DNA of 64,000 nt, taken from assembly GCA_016191995.1 (NCBI GenBank), contig JACPVA010000031.1:1-64000 (forward strand), in the 5' to 3' direction. Each line of letters begins with the position of its first letter. The first letter of the stretch is position 1. The notes under the pieces were generated by a model that saw nothing but the letters and a program-made list of their open reading frames with translations, was not told the origin of the DNA and searched no databases. Origin of the DNA: Burkholderiales bacterium (GTDB lineage: Bacteria; Pseudomonadota; Gammaproteobacteria; Burkholderiales; Burkholderiaceae_C). This document shows, piece after piece, positions 50,250 to 58,339 of this stretch. A program made the position numbers and the translations under genes.

Positions 50250-51479
50250 TCATGGCCGACGCCGCGCATAGACCAGCAGCTCGTCGCCCCAGCCGCGCCG
50301 CTCGATCGGCTCGAGGGCGAACCGGGTATGGCGCGCGAGCGCGTTCGTCAGCGGCTGTGCGCGCTGCAGCAGGTCCAGCCATCTCTGCAGCAGGCCGGAG
50401 GACGTGGGCGCACCGCGATCGGCGGCACGCGGCGCTGCGGCATCGGCCGCGGCGGGCGCCTCGGGCCTGGCAGCCGTTCCCGCCAAGGCAGCCTCGGCCC
50501 GTTCGCCCGCTGGCAGCGGCGCCGGCGCCGGCACGGCCCCACCCTGCCCCCGCGTGCGCAGCCGCAACCGCAGCTCGTTGAGCGCGTGGCCGGCCCACAT
50601 AAGCGTGTACTGGTAGAGGTTGTTGCCGTCGCCGCGCTGGGTGCGAACCTCGACGACCTCGAAGCCGCAGTCGCGCAGCAGGCGCGGCAAGGTGCTGCGC
50701 GAGAAGAACCACAGGTGCGTGGGCGGGCACATCCACGGCCACCACACGCCGGCCACGCGCGATCCGAAGCTCTCGGCGTTCGGCACCCGGATCCCGAGCA
50801 CCCCGCCTGGCCTGAGCAGGCTCGCGAGCCTGAGGATCTGGGCCTTGGGGTCGCGCGAGTGCTCCAGCACATGCCACAGGATCGCCGCGTCGAAGCTGCC
50901 CGGCTCCAGAGGGGCCTCGCCGAGGTCGCTGCCGAAGACCTCCAGCCCGAAGTGCTCGCGCGCATAGGCCGCCGCGGCACCCGAGAGCTCGACCCCCGCG
51001 ACGTCCCATCCCATGTCCCGCGCCAGCGCGAGCGAATGCCCGTAGGCGGCCCCGACCTCGAGCAGGCGCCCGCGCTCGGGCCGCCAGCGCTCGAGCTCGG
51101 CGATGCGTGCGATGTTGCGCTCGCGCGCGGCGGCGTAGCGCTCGAGCGACACCGCGTAGTTGCGCGCGTAGTGGTCGCTGAGCTCCTGCGCGGTCGGGGT
51201 CGGCCAGACGAACTGCAACCCGCAGCCGAGGCAGCGGTAGACCGGGTAGCCGCGCTGCACGAAGCGCTGCGCGCGCGAGGTCGAGCCGCAGACGAGGCAC
51301 GCGCTGCCCGGCGGCGGGGCCGCCGCGGCGGCCCCGCCGGCCGGCGCGGCGGGCAAGTCGGTCGAGGTCTCCACGGGTCCTCGCTGGGGTGCTGGCGGTG
51401 GCGCCGGGTCGAGCGGGCGCGGGCGACCGCCCTGCCCCGCGGCGGCGCGGGGCCCGCGGGATTCGTCCGGGGCCTTCAT
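50250..51479 (-). CDS. SAM-dependent methyltransferase with zinc-ribbon-like start
   Basis: The 409-residue product has a Pro/Ala-rich N-terminal stretch, then SACLVCGSTSRAQRF ... YRCLGCGLQFVWP (two CxxC pairs). The class I methyltransferase fold follows: LLEVGAAYGHSLALARDMGW as motif I and FDAAILWHVLEHSRDP as the post-II segment. This layout is common in methyltransferases of surface glycan and natural-product clusters. The acceptor is unknown. Its ATG overlaps the stop of the membrane transferase gene by 4 bases. Confidence 0.85.
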   Translation of the reverse strand: MKAPDESRGPRAAAGQGGRPRPLDPAPPPAPQRGPVETSTDLPAAPAGGAAAAAPPPGSACLVCGSTSRAQRFVQRGYPVYRCLGCGLQFVWPTPTAQELSDHYARNYAVSLERYAAARERNIARIAELERWRPERGRLLEVGAAYGHSLALARDMGWDVAGVELSGAAAAYAREHFGLEVFGSDLGEAPLEPGSFDAAILWHVLEHSRDPKAQILRLASLLRPGGVLGIRVPNAESFGSRVAGVWWPWMCPPTHLWFFSRSTLPRLLRDCGFEVVEVRTQRGDGNNLYQYTLMWAGHALNELRLRLRTRGQGGAVPAPAPLPAGERAEAALAGTAARPEAPAAADAAAPRAADRGAPTSSGLLQRWLDLLQRAQPLTNALARHTRFALEPIERRGWGDELLVYARRRP

Positions 51480-53656
51480 GGCGCGACGCAGCCGGTGCCG
51501 GCGGGCGCGGCCGCCGGTGCCTGGGGCGCCGAGCCTGCCGCCGACGCCGCCGCACGCGGCCGGCCGAGCTCGTCGGCAAGCAGCCAGCCGTCGAGGATCG
51601 CGCGCAGCCGCGCCGCCACGTCCGGATACCGGGCCAGCACGTCGCGCTGGCAGCCCGGGTCGTCGGCGATGTCGAACAGCTTGTACAGCGCGCCACGGTT
51701 CAACGGCTGGTACGAGAGCTTCCAGTTGCCGACGCGCACCATGCGGTCCTTGGCCTCGACGACGACCTGCATGTAGCGCGGCTTCAGCGCGATCATGCCG
51801 CTCGCCTTGTCGGGGACCTCGAGCAGCTCGGGCAGGTGCGGGTAGCGGATGTGGTCGTCCGGGGTGCCGGGCAGGTCGGTCAGCCAGACGCCGGTCTCGT
51901 AGAAGGCCGGCAGCTCCTGCACCAGGGGCTCGCCGCGCAGCAGCGGCGCCAGCGACACGCCCTCCACCGTCGGCGGCACAGGCACGCCGGCCAGCTCGAG
52001 CAGCGTCGGCGCGAGGTCGATCGTGCGCACGACCTCGCCCGCCTTGCGCGGCTGCGGGTGGCGCGGGTCGGCGACGATGATCGGCACCCGGGCCGAGAAA
52101 TCGCCCACCGCGGTGTTGCCCTGGCCCCAGGTCTCGTGCTCGAAGAACTCGAACCCGTGGTCGCTGTAGACGACGACGATGGTGTCGTCGGCCAGCCCCG
52201 AGGCCTGCAGGTAGTCGAGCACGCGAGCGACCTCGTCGTCGAAATTGCGCACGCAGCCGTCGTACAGGTCGATGATCTGTTCCAGGTCGAACTCGGACCT
52301 GGGCTCGCCCTGGCGGCGGATGATCTCCCAGGGGTCGCGCAGCTTGGCCATGCCGAACTTGGACTCGCCGCGGTAGGCGGGGTCGGAGAACATCTGGTAG
52401 TAGGGGTGCTTGGACGTGAACGGCGGGTGTGTCGTCGCCATGAACGACATGATGAAGAAGGGTTCGTCCTTGCGCGCCAGGCGCGCGATCATGCGCCGTG
52501 TGTCCAGCCCGATCTCCTCGGTCAGCGGGATGCCGCCCAGGTAGTAGACCTCGGGCAGGAAGACCTTGCCGAGGCGCCCCTGGGTGAACAGCGACAGGAA
52601 CAGCCGCAGGTCCTTAGGCCCCTGGCGCAGCAGGTACTTGATATTCCACTGGTCGGTCGGCATGTCGGCGTGCTCGAAGCCGAAGTCGAACTTCTCGGCG
52701 TCCGAGCCGGCCCAGTCGCAGACGATCGCCGACCGGTAGCCCACCCCGCGCAGGATGCTGGGCAGCGCGGGCACGGGCAGCCGCGTCTGCTCGGGCGTGA
52801 CGAAGGTGTCGCGCACGCCGTGCGTATGCGGCCAGGTGCCGGTCAGCATCGACACCACGCTGGGCGCGGTGCGCGCACAGGGGACGTAGCAGTCGGTCAG
52901 GATGGTCGCGCGCCGCGCCAGGCGGTCCAGCGCCGGCGTCAGCGCGCGGCGGTAGCCGGCGCCGCCCAGGCGGTCGGCGCGCAGCGTGTCGGAGCCGATC
53001 ATCAGGATATTGGGCCGGCCGGGCTTCTTCGCCTGCCGCACGGGCGCGGGCTCGGGCCCGCTGCCGGCCAGCCGCCAGGCGGCCACGCCTGCGGCGGCCA
53101 GCACGAGCACGACGGCGGCCGCGATCCAGCCGCCGCGCGACGCCAGCACCGCCGCGCCGGCGGCCAGCCACAGCGCGAGCACGCCGAACAGCAACGCGTC
53201 GAGCAGCCTCAGCCGGGCCGGCGTCAGCCGATCCCAGACCGGCAGCAGCCGCGCCGTCGAGTAGAGGAAGGAGCTCGCGATGACGCCGGGCGAGTGCAGC
53301 AGCGTGTGCAGGAACTGCCGCGCCGTCAGCAGCAGGATGGCGGCCAGCGCTGCCGCTGCGGCCGCGATGGCATCGAAGGGCGCGCCCAACACCAGCGTGC
53401 CCAGCGCGTAGGCCAGCGCCCCGGTGAGCCCAAGCGCGAACGCGATGACGAACGCGTAGAAGGCCAGCCGCGCGAGCGACCCCGCTAGATAGAGCCGGTA
53501 GTGCCGCAGCACCTCCTCGGTCATCTGCGGGCCGGTGCGCGTGAAGTCGCTCAGCGACTTGACGAGGACGAGCAGCGTGAAGACCCCGGCCGCCACCGCA
53601 TCGGCCACGGTGGCGCGCAGCATGGTGTCCAGCGCGAGGGCGTCGAACGGGTTCAC
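51476..53656 (-). CDS. Membrane sulfatase-superfamily protein, likely headgroup transferase
   Basis: The 726-residue product starts at GTG 53656. Five transmembrane helices fall at about 17-34, 57-75, 76-92, 96-113 and 152-195 (the last region holds a further hydrophobic pair), then a periplasmic alkaline-phosphatase-superfamily domain. Metal residues are in ILMIGSDTLRADRL (D223) and VYSDHGFEF. At the nucleophile, sulfatases have CxPxR; here CARTAPSVVSMLTG aligns Thr263 with that Cys, as in phosphoethanolamine or phosphoglycerol transferases (EptA, MdoB, LtaS). The membrane layout and dgkA downstream favour such a transferase over a sulfatase. Confidence 0.75.
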   Translation of the reverse strand: MNPFDALALDTMLRATVADAVAAGVFTLLVLVKSLSDFTRTGPQMTEEVLRHYRLYLAGSLARLAFYAFVIAFALGLTGALAYALGTLVLGAPFDAIAAAAAALAAILLLTARQFLHTLLHSPGVIASSFLYSTARLLPVWDRLTPARLRLLDALLFGVLALWLAAGAAVLASRGGWIAAAVVLVLAAAGVAAWRLAGSGPEPAPVRQAKKPGRPNILMIGSDTLRADRLGGAGYRRALTPALDRLARRATILTDCYVPCARTAPSVVSMLTGTWPHTHGVRDTFVTPEQTRLPVPALPSILRGVGYRSAIVCDWAGSDAEKFDFGFEHADMPTDQWNIKYLLRQGPKDLRLFLSLFTQGRLGKVFLPEVYYLGGIPLTEEIGLDTRRMIARLARKDEPFFIMSFMATTHPPFTSKHPYYQMFSDPAYRGESKFGMAKLRDPWEIIRRQGEPRSEFDLEQIIDLYDGCVRNFDDEVARVLDYLQASGLADDTIVVVYSDHGFEFFEHETWGQGNTAVGDFSARVPIIVADPRHPQPRKAGEVVRTIDLAPTLLELAGVPVPPTVEGVSLAPLLRGEPLVQELPAFYETGVWLTDLPGTPDDHIRYPHLPELLEVPDKASGMIALKPRYMQVVVEAKDRMVRVGNWKLSYQPLNRGALYKLFDIADDPGCQRDVLARYPDVAARLRAILDGWLLADELGRPRAAASAAGSAPQAPAAAPAGTGCVAP

Positions 53657-53686
53657 GGCCTGTGCGGGGTCGGCCTGTGCGGGGTC
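53657..53686. repeat. Tandem 15-base direct repeat next to a start codon
   Basis: GGCCTGTGCGGGGTC occurs twice head-to-tail (53657-53671 and 53672-53686), directly before the GTG start of the membrane transferase gene on the minus strand. The second copy runs into GGGGTCAGGT (53681-53690), a half-site of the 27827 palindrome. Confidence 0.7.
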
Positions 53687-53731
53687 AGGTCCGCTGGACG
53701 GTGCCCGACAGCGCGGCGGACCGGGGCGCCA

Positions 53732-54010
53732 TCAGCGCCGCGGCGCGCCGCCCTTGCGCGCGAGCAGGAAGGCGGCCATGGCGTCGATCGACCCGAGGTT
53801 GTCGATATTGATCTCCTCCTGCGCCAGCGGCAGCGCGTAGGCCTGCTCGAACCAGACGACGAGCTCGAGCACGGCGCTGGAGTCGAGCAGCCCGGTGGCG
53901 GGGATGATGTCGTCGTCGGCGATGCCGCTGGCGTCCATGCCCAGCGTGCGCGCCAGCGCGACGACCTTGTCGCGGATCGCGGCCTTGACGGCCTCGGGTT
54001 GCAGGTTCAT
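53732..54010 (-). CDS. Acyl carrier protein
   Basis: The 92-residue product contains GLLDSSAVLELVVWFE, where Ser44 after Asp43 is the expected phosphopantetheine attachment site, and a typical helix IV region (NLGSIDAMAAFLL). It is not the fatty-acid synthesis AcpP (no DSLD). The ATG overlaps the stop of the E2-like gene (ATGA), so the lipoyl protein and ACP are made together. It implies an acyl-thioester intermediate specific to this operon. Confidence 0.87.
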   Translation of the reverse strand: MNLQPEAVKAAIRDKVVALARTLGMDASGIADDDIIPATGLLDSSAVLELVVWFEQAYALPLAQEEINIDNLGSIDAMAAFLLARKGGAPRR

Positions 54011-55161
54011 GCGGCGGCTCCCTCGGTCGGCTGCGGCGGCTGCGGCGGCTGCGCCAGCGCCTGCAGCAGCTGCACGACGTCGGCCCCCGACAGCAGCCGG
54101 TGGTCGTAGGTGGCGCCCAGCACCGCGCGGCCCGTGGCGCGCGGCGCCGAATGGGCGACGATCAGCCCGGTGTGCGGCGGCAGGATAGGGACATGGCGGC
54201 TGACCTGCCAGCGCGCCATGCTGGTGAAGGCGATCGTCGCGCCCGTCAGCTCGGCGCTGCCCAGCCGGTGCGCCAGCGCCCGGCGCTGCAGCGCGCCCAG
54301 CGCATCGACGAAGCCGGCGGCGTCGAGCCGCGCGGCGTCGCGCACGACGGCCAGGTACAGCGTCGCGCCGGCCTGCACCGTGAAGCCGAGGTTGACCTCG
54401 GTGTAGCGGTAGCGGCGCTCGCCGACGATGGCGGCGTTCAGCCTCGGCTGCTGCGCGGCCAGCTCGACCAGCCGCCAGGCCATCAGCGGCATCAGCGGCG
54501 GCATCAGCAGGCGATGCCGATCGGCGAAGCCCTTGGCCCAGGCGTCCCAGGGCTGCGGGTCGTATTCCAGCTCGATATAGCCCGGCACGGCGTGGTCGCG
54601 GTGCCACAGCACGGTGGCGAGCATGCCGTGCTCCTCGGGCGACAGGGTCTCGAAGACGCCTGCGGCGCCGGGTGCGCGCTCGGCGGCCGCGGCCGGCGTC
54701 CGTGGCGCACTGCCAGCCGGCGCGCCGCCGGGCGCCGCAGCGCCCTGCGACACCAGCCAGGTGTCGATGTCGGCCTCGGTCAGGCGCGCAGCGGCGGCGG
54801 GGACCTGCTCGGCGCGCAGGCCGAGCGCCTTCAGCCGCGCGCGCGCGCCGGCGGTCGGCCGGCCCGGCGCGCCGGCAGCGGCCTGCACCAGGGCGGCGTC
54901 GGCCTCGGGGACGGGCTCGTCGGGGTGGTCGCCCAGCCACAGCAGCACCGAGCCGACCGCGGCCTGCGCGCCGAGCTCGGCGACGACGGCCAGCACATGG
55001 CCGCCGCGCTCGGCCTGGACCTCGAGCACCGACTTGTCGGTCTCGACCGCGCCGACGAGCTGCCCGGGCTCGACGATGTCGCCGGGCCCGACCTTCAGCT
55101 CGACGACGGTGACGACGTCGTCGTTGTTGTTGACGCGCGGGACGCGAAGCGGGTGCGGCAT
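54007..55161 (-). CDS. Lipoyl-domain E2-like acyltransferase
   Basis: The 384-residue product has an N-terminal lipoyl domain (AVETDKSVLEVQAERGG, Lys43 the attachment site), an E3-binding-type helix pair (about 103-137, with RLKALGLRAEQVPAAAARLTEADI) and the chloramphenicol-acetyltransferase-fold E2 domain. Its active-site motif is DHRLLSG (353-359) where E2 enzymes have DHRxxDG: the catalytic His is kept but Asp is Ser. It may transfer an acyl group from lipoate to the adjacent ACP rather than to CoA. No E3 gene is present in the window. Confidence 0.82.
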   Translation of the reverse strand: MPHPLRVPRVNNNDDVVTVVELKVGPGDIVEPGQLVGAVETDKSVLEVQAERGGHVLAVVAELGAQAAVGSVLLWLGDHPDEPVPEADAALVQAAAGAPGRPTAGARARLKALGLRAEQVPAAAARLTEADIDTWLVSQGAAAPGGAPAGSAPRTPAAAAERAPGAAGVFETLSPEEHGMLATVLWHRDHAVPGYIELEYDPQPWDAWAKGFADRHRLLMPPLMPLMAWRLVELAAQQPRLNAAIVGERRYRYTEVNLGFTVQAGATLYLAVVRDAARLDAAGFVDALGALQRRALAHRLGSAELTGATIAFTSMARWQVSRHVPILPPHTGLIVAHSAPRATGRAVLGATYDHRLLSGADVVQLLQALAQPPQPPQPTEGAAA

Positions 55162-55181
55162 GCGGCGGGGTTGGGGTCAGG

Positions 55182-57227
55182 TCAGAACATGTCGGCGACG
55201 CGCTCGACGATGGCGTCGACGTCCGGGATGAGCTGCCGCTCGAGGCTGCGCGCCGACGCGATCGGCACCGGCGGGGTGCCGATGCGGATCAGCGCGCCGG
55301 CGAATCCGTCCTCGGCCAGGCAGGCGGCGATCTCGGCGGCGATGCCGTACTCGGCGTGCGACTCCTCGACGATCGCCACCCGCGCGCGCTGCAGCAGGTG
55401 GCCGATCAGCGTGCCGCGCGGCATCGGCGCGAGCAGCGACGGGCTGACGATCTCGACCGCGAGCTCCTCCTCGTCCTCGAGCCTGCGCGCGGCCTCCTCG
55501 ACGACCGGCAGCATGCCGCCGAAGCCGACAAGCGTGACATCGGGCGCCTGCGCGCCGCGGCGCAGCGTCGGGAACAGCTCCGCGGCAGCGTCGCCATCGT
55601 GCGCCGGCAGCTCGGCATAGCCGGCGCGGTCGAGCTTCTCGCCGTACAGCAGCTTGTGCTCGAGGAAGACGACCGGGTAGGGCCAGCGCAGCGTGGCGTC
55701 GACGAGCATGCGCCCGGCCGGGTGGCGGTGGCTGGGGTAGACGACGGTCAGCCCCGGCACCGAGCCGAGCAGGTTCTCCGGGCTCTGGCTGTGCGTCGGG
55801 CCGTAGCCGCGCCGGCCGCCGCAAGGCGTGCGGATGACCAGCGGCACCGGCATGGCGTCGAACATGCCGGGGAACTTGACCGCGTGGTTGTAGAGCTGGT
55901 CCATGCACAGGGTCAGGAAGTCGGCGAACATGACCTCCATCACCGGCCGCAGGCCCGCCAGCGCGAGGCCGATCGACGCCCCGGTGACGCCGGCCTCGCT
56001 GATCGGGGTCGAGATGACGCGGCCGGCGAAGCGCGTCGACAGCCCCTGCGTGACCTTGAACGCGCCGCCGTAGGGCTCGTGCAGGTCCTGCCCGATCAGC
56101 AGCACCTCGGGTGCCGTCTGCAGCAGATGGCCGAGCGCGGCGTTGAGCGCCTGGCGCATGCCGGTGCCGGGCGGCGGGTCGGGTAGCGCCGGCGGGGCCG
56201 ACGACAGCGGCAGCGCGAAGATATGCCGCGGCGGCTCGGCGTAGCGGGCCTCCGGCGAGGCCTCGGCGCGCTCGCGCACCTGCTCGACGAAGCGCGCGTT
56301 GCGCGCCTCGATGCGCTCGCGCGTGGCGTCGGGCAGGCGGCGGCCGAGTGCGGCCAGCGGGTCGCGGCGGCGGATGCCGTCGAGCTCCTCGCCGTCGCGC
56401 AGGTCGTCGCCCTTGCTGTGCGGGCCCATGCGCTGCGTGTCGAGGACGAGCAAGCCGGGGCCGCCGGCGGCGCGCAGCTCGGCGACGGCGGCGGCGACGC
56501 GGTCGCAGAACTCGGGGTCGTCGTCGGCGAAGCGCCAGGTCGGCAGCCCGAAGGCGGCGCCGCGCGCCTCCAGGCTGCCGCCCATGGTCTCGCGCGTGTA
56601 GGTGGTCTGCGCGATGCCGTTGTTCTCGACCACGACGAGCAACGGCGCGCGCCAGACCGACGCCAGGTTCATGCTCTCGTACAGCAGACCCTGGCCGAGC
56701 GTGCCGTCGCCGACGATCGTCGCCACCAGCGCGCCGCCGCCGCGCAGCTTGCGCGCCAGCGCCAGCCCGGCACCGATGCCGGTCATGCCGCCTTGCACGC
56801 CGTTGCTGTGGAAGTGGCCGGCGGCGATATGCTGGCTGCCGCCGCGGCCGCGGCAGACGCCGGCCTCGCGGCCCATGATCTCGGCGACCAGGCCGACGAA
56901 GTCGCCCGCATAGGTCAGGAAGTGGCCGTGGTTGCGGTGGTTGGACAGCACCGCGTCGTCGGCATGGTCGAGCGCGCGCACGACCGCCATCGCGGCCAGC
57001 TCCTGGCCGATGCAGGTATGCGTGGTGCCCGACACCAGCCCGCGCGCGAACTGGTCGAGGATCAGCTGCTCGGTCGAGCGCACGAGGTGGCCCCAGGCGA
57101 ACAGCGACTCGGCGTCCAGCCCGATCAGCGGCCGGCCCGAGGGCGAGCGGCCGAAGCCGGGCAGCGGCGGCGCGGCGCCGGGGCCGAGGGCGTCGAGGAC
57201 GTCGAGGGGCGAGGCGATTCGATCCAT
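55182..57227 (-). CDS. Fused E1 alpha/beta 2-oxoacid dehydrogenase
   Basis: The 681-residue product starts MDRIASPLDVLDALG. Residues about 40-345 are the TPP-binding E1 alpha part (THTCIGQELAA, GMTGIGAGLALA, GDGTLGQG ... VENN at 173-203). Residues about 360-681 are E1 beta (IGQDLHEPYGGAFKVTQGL, TPISEAGVTGASIGLA, then GYGPTHSQSPE). E1 decarboxylates a 2-oxoacid and acylates the lipoyl arm of E2. Branched-chain, pyruvate or acetoin-type substrates are possible. It starts a minus-strand run and is divergent from a GNAT gene. Confidence 0.88.
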   Translation of the reverse strand: MDRIASPLDVLDALGPGAAPPLPGFGRSPSGRPLIGLDAESLFAWGHLVRSTEQLILDQFARGLVSGTTHTCIGQELAAMAVVRALDHADDAVLSNHRNHGHFLTYAGDFVGLVAEIMGREAGVCRGRGGSQHIAAGHFHSNGVQGGMTGIGAGLALARKLRGGGALVATIVGDGTLGQGLLYESMNLASVWRAPLLVVVENNGIAQTTYTRETMGGSLEARGAAFGLPTWRFADDDPEFCDRVAAAVAELRAAGGPGLLVLDTQRMGPHSKGDDLRDGEELDGIRRRDPLAALGRRLPDATRERIEARNARFVEQVRERAEASPEARYAEPPRHIFALPLSSAPPALPDPPPGTGMRQALNAALGHLLQTAPEVLLIGQDLHEPYGGAFKVTQGLSTRFAGRVISTPISEAGVTGASIGLALAGLRPVMEVMFADFLTLCMDQLYNHAVKFPGMFDAMPVPLVIRTPCGGRRGYGPTHSQSPENLLGSVPGLTVVYPSHRHPAGRMLVDATLRWPYPVVFLEHKLLYGEKLDRAGYAELPAHDGDAAAELFPTLRRGAQAPDVTLVGFGGMLPVVEEAARRLEDEEELAVEIVSPSLLAPMPRGTLIGHLLQRARVAIVEESHAEYGIAAEIAACLAEDGFAGALIRIGTPPVPIASARSLERQLIPDVDAIVERVADMF

Positions 57228-57478
57228 GGTCGGTACGGGCGCGGCGCGGCATCGTCGTGCCGGCCGCGGGGACTGCGGATTCTGGGCCAGCGCGCTCGCG
57301 CCGCGAGCCGGCGCGGCGCAGCCGGCGGCGGCGATGACCAAATCTTGCCGGTTCGCCGCTGCGGCCGAGCCGGCGGCGCCGATTTGTACCGGCGGCGCGC
57401 GCCGCCGACGCACGCGGCCCGGGTGGCTGACGCTACATTCGGCCGGATCGACCCGATCGACCCGATGCAGCCGCGCCG
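57228..57478. promoter_or_regulatory. Divergent control region with an imperfect dyad
   Basis: This 251-base gap between the E1 gene and the GNAT gene contains CAAATC (57339-57344) and GATTTG (57381-57386). Inside them are GCCGG and CCGGC, giving an imperfect inverted repeat of about 48 bases centred between the two genes. It could be a regulator operator. Clear -35/-10 elements were not found. Confidence 0.3.
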
Positions 57479-58339
57479 ATGGCCCTGCCGACCCTGCACC
57501 CGATCCACGACGACGACCTGCCCGAGTTCTGCCGCTTCCTGACCGAGCACCTGAGCGCCGAGCGCTCGGCGCAGGACTGGGCACAGGCCTTCCTGCAGGG
57601 CTGGTGCGCCGACAAGCCGAACAACGGCTTCCTGCTGCGGCACGAGGGGCGCATCGTCGGCGGCATCGGCGCGATCTACGCCGAGCGCATGCTGCGCGGG
57701 CGGGCCGAGCGCTTCTGCAACATCACGAGCTGGTGCGTGCTCGACGAGTTCCGCACCCAGAGCGGGCGGCTGGCGATGGCGGTGGTGTCGCAGCCCGGCT
57801 GGCATTTCACGGACCTGACCCCGACCGAGGTCGTCTCCAGGACGCTGCAGTTCTTCAAGTTCAAGCCGATGGACGAGCGCCACCTGGTGTGGCCGAACCT
57901 GCCCTGGCCCGGCGTCCTGGCCGGCGTGCGGGTGGCGACCGACCCCGAGCACATCGCCGCGCTGCTGGCGCCCGACGATGCGCGCACCTTCCGCGACCAC
58001 CGGCATCTGCCCTGGCTGCGCCACCTCGCGGTCGGCCGCGGCGACGCCTGGTGCCATGTCGTGTGGCGAACGACGCGGCTGAAGAACCTGACCGGGGCGA
58101 TGGTGCTGGCCTTCAGCGACGCCGAGCTCTTCCTGCGCCACCGGATGACGCTGGCCAGCCACCTGCTGCTGCGCCACGGCATGCCGTTCACGCGCGTCGA
58201 GGCACGGCTGCTGCCGCGGCTGCCGCGGCCTGCTCTCGAGCTGGCCGGCTACCGCAACAAGGTCTTCCGCAGCGAGACGCTGCAGCCGGCCGACATCAGC
58301 AACCTCTATAGCGAGCTGGTGGCGCTGGACCTGTCATGA
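57479..58339 (+). CDS. GNAT-like acyltransferase
   Basis: The 286-residue product has an N-terminal LHPIHDDDLPEFCRFLTEHL as in GNAT proteins, GGIGAIYAERMLRG, and a later CVLDEFRTQSGRLAMAV where the acyl-CoA or acyl-carrier pyrophosphate loop is expected. The C-terminal half has no clear family. Such proteins next to deacetylases in EPS loci are thought to N- or O-acylate sugars. Divergence from the E1-E2-ACP run makes it a candidate user of the acyl group produced there (inference). Its stop overlaps the next ATG. Confidence 0.65.
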   Translation: MALPTLHPIHDDDLPEFCRFLTEHLSAERSAQDWAQAFLQGWCADKPNNGFLLRHEGRIVGGIGAIYAERMLRGRAERFCNITSWCVLDEFRTQSGRLAMAVVSQPGWHFTDLTPTEVVSRTLQFFKFKPMDERHLVWPNLPWPGVLAGVRVATDPEHIAALLAPDDARTFRDHRHLPWLRHLAVGRGDAWCHVVWRTTRLKNLTGAMVLAFSDAELFLRHRMTLASHLLLRHGMPFTRVEARLLPRLPRPALELAGYRNKVFRSETLQPADISNLYSELVALDLS

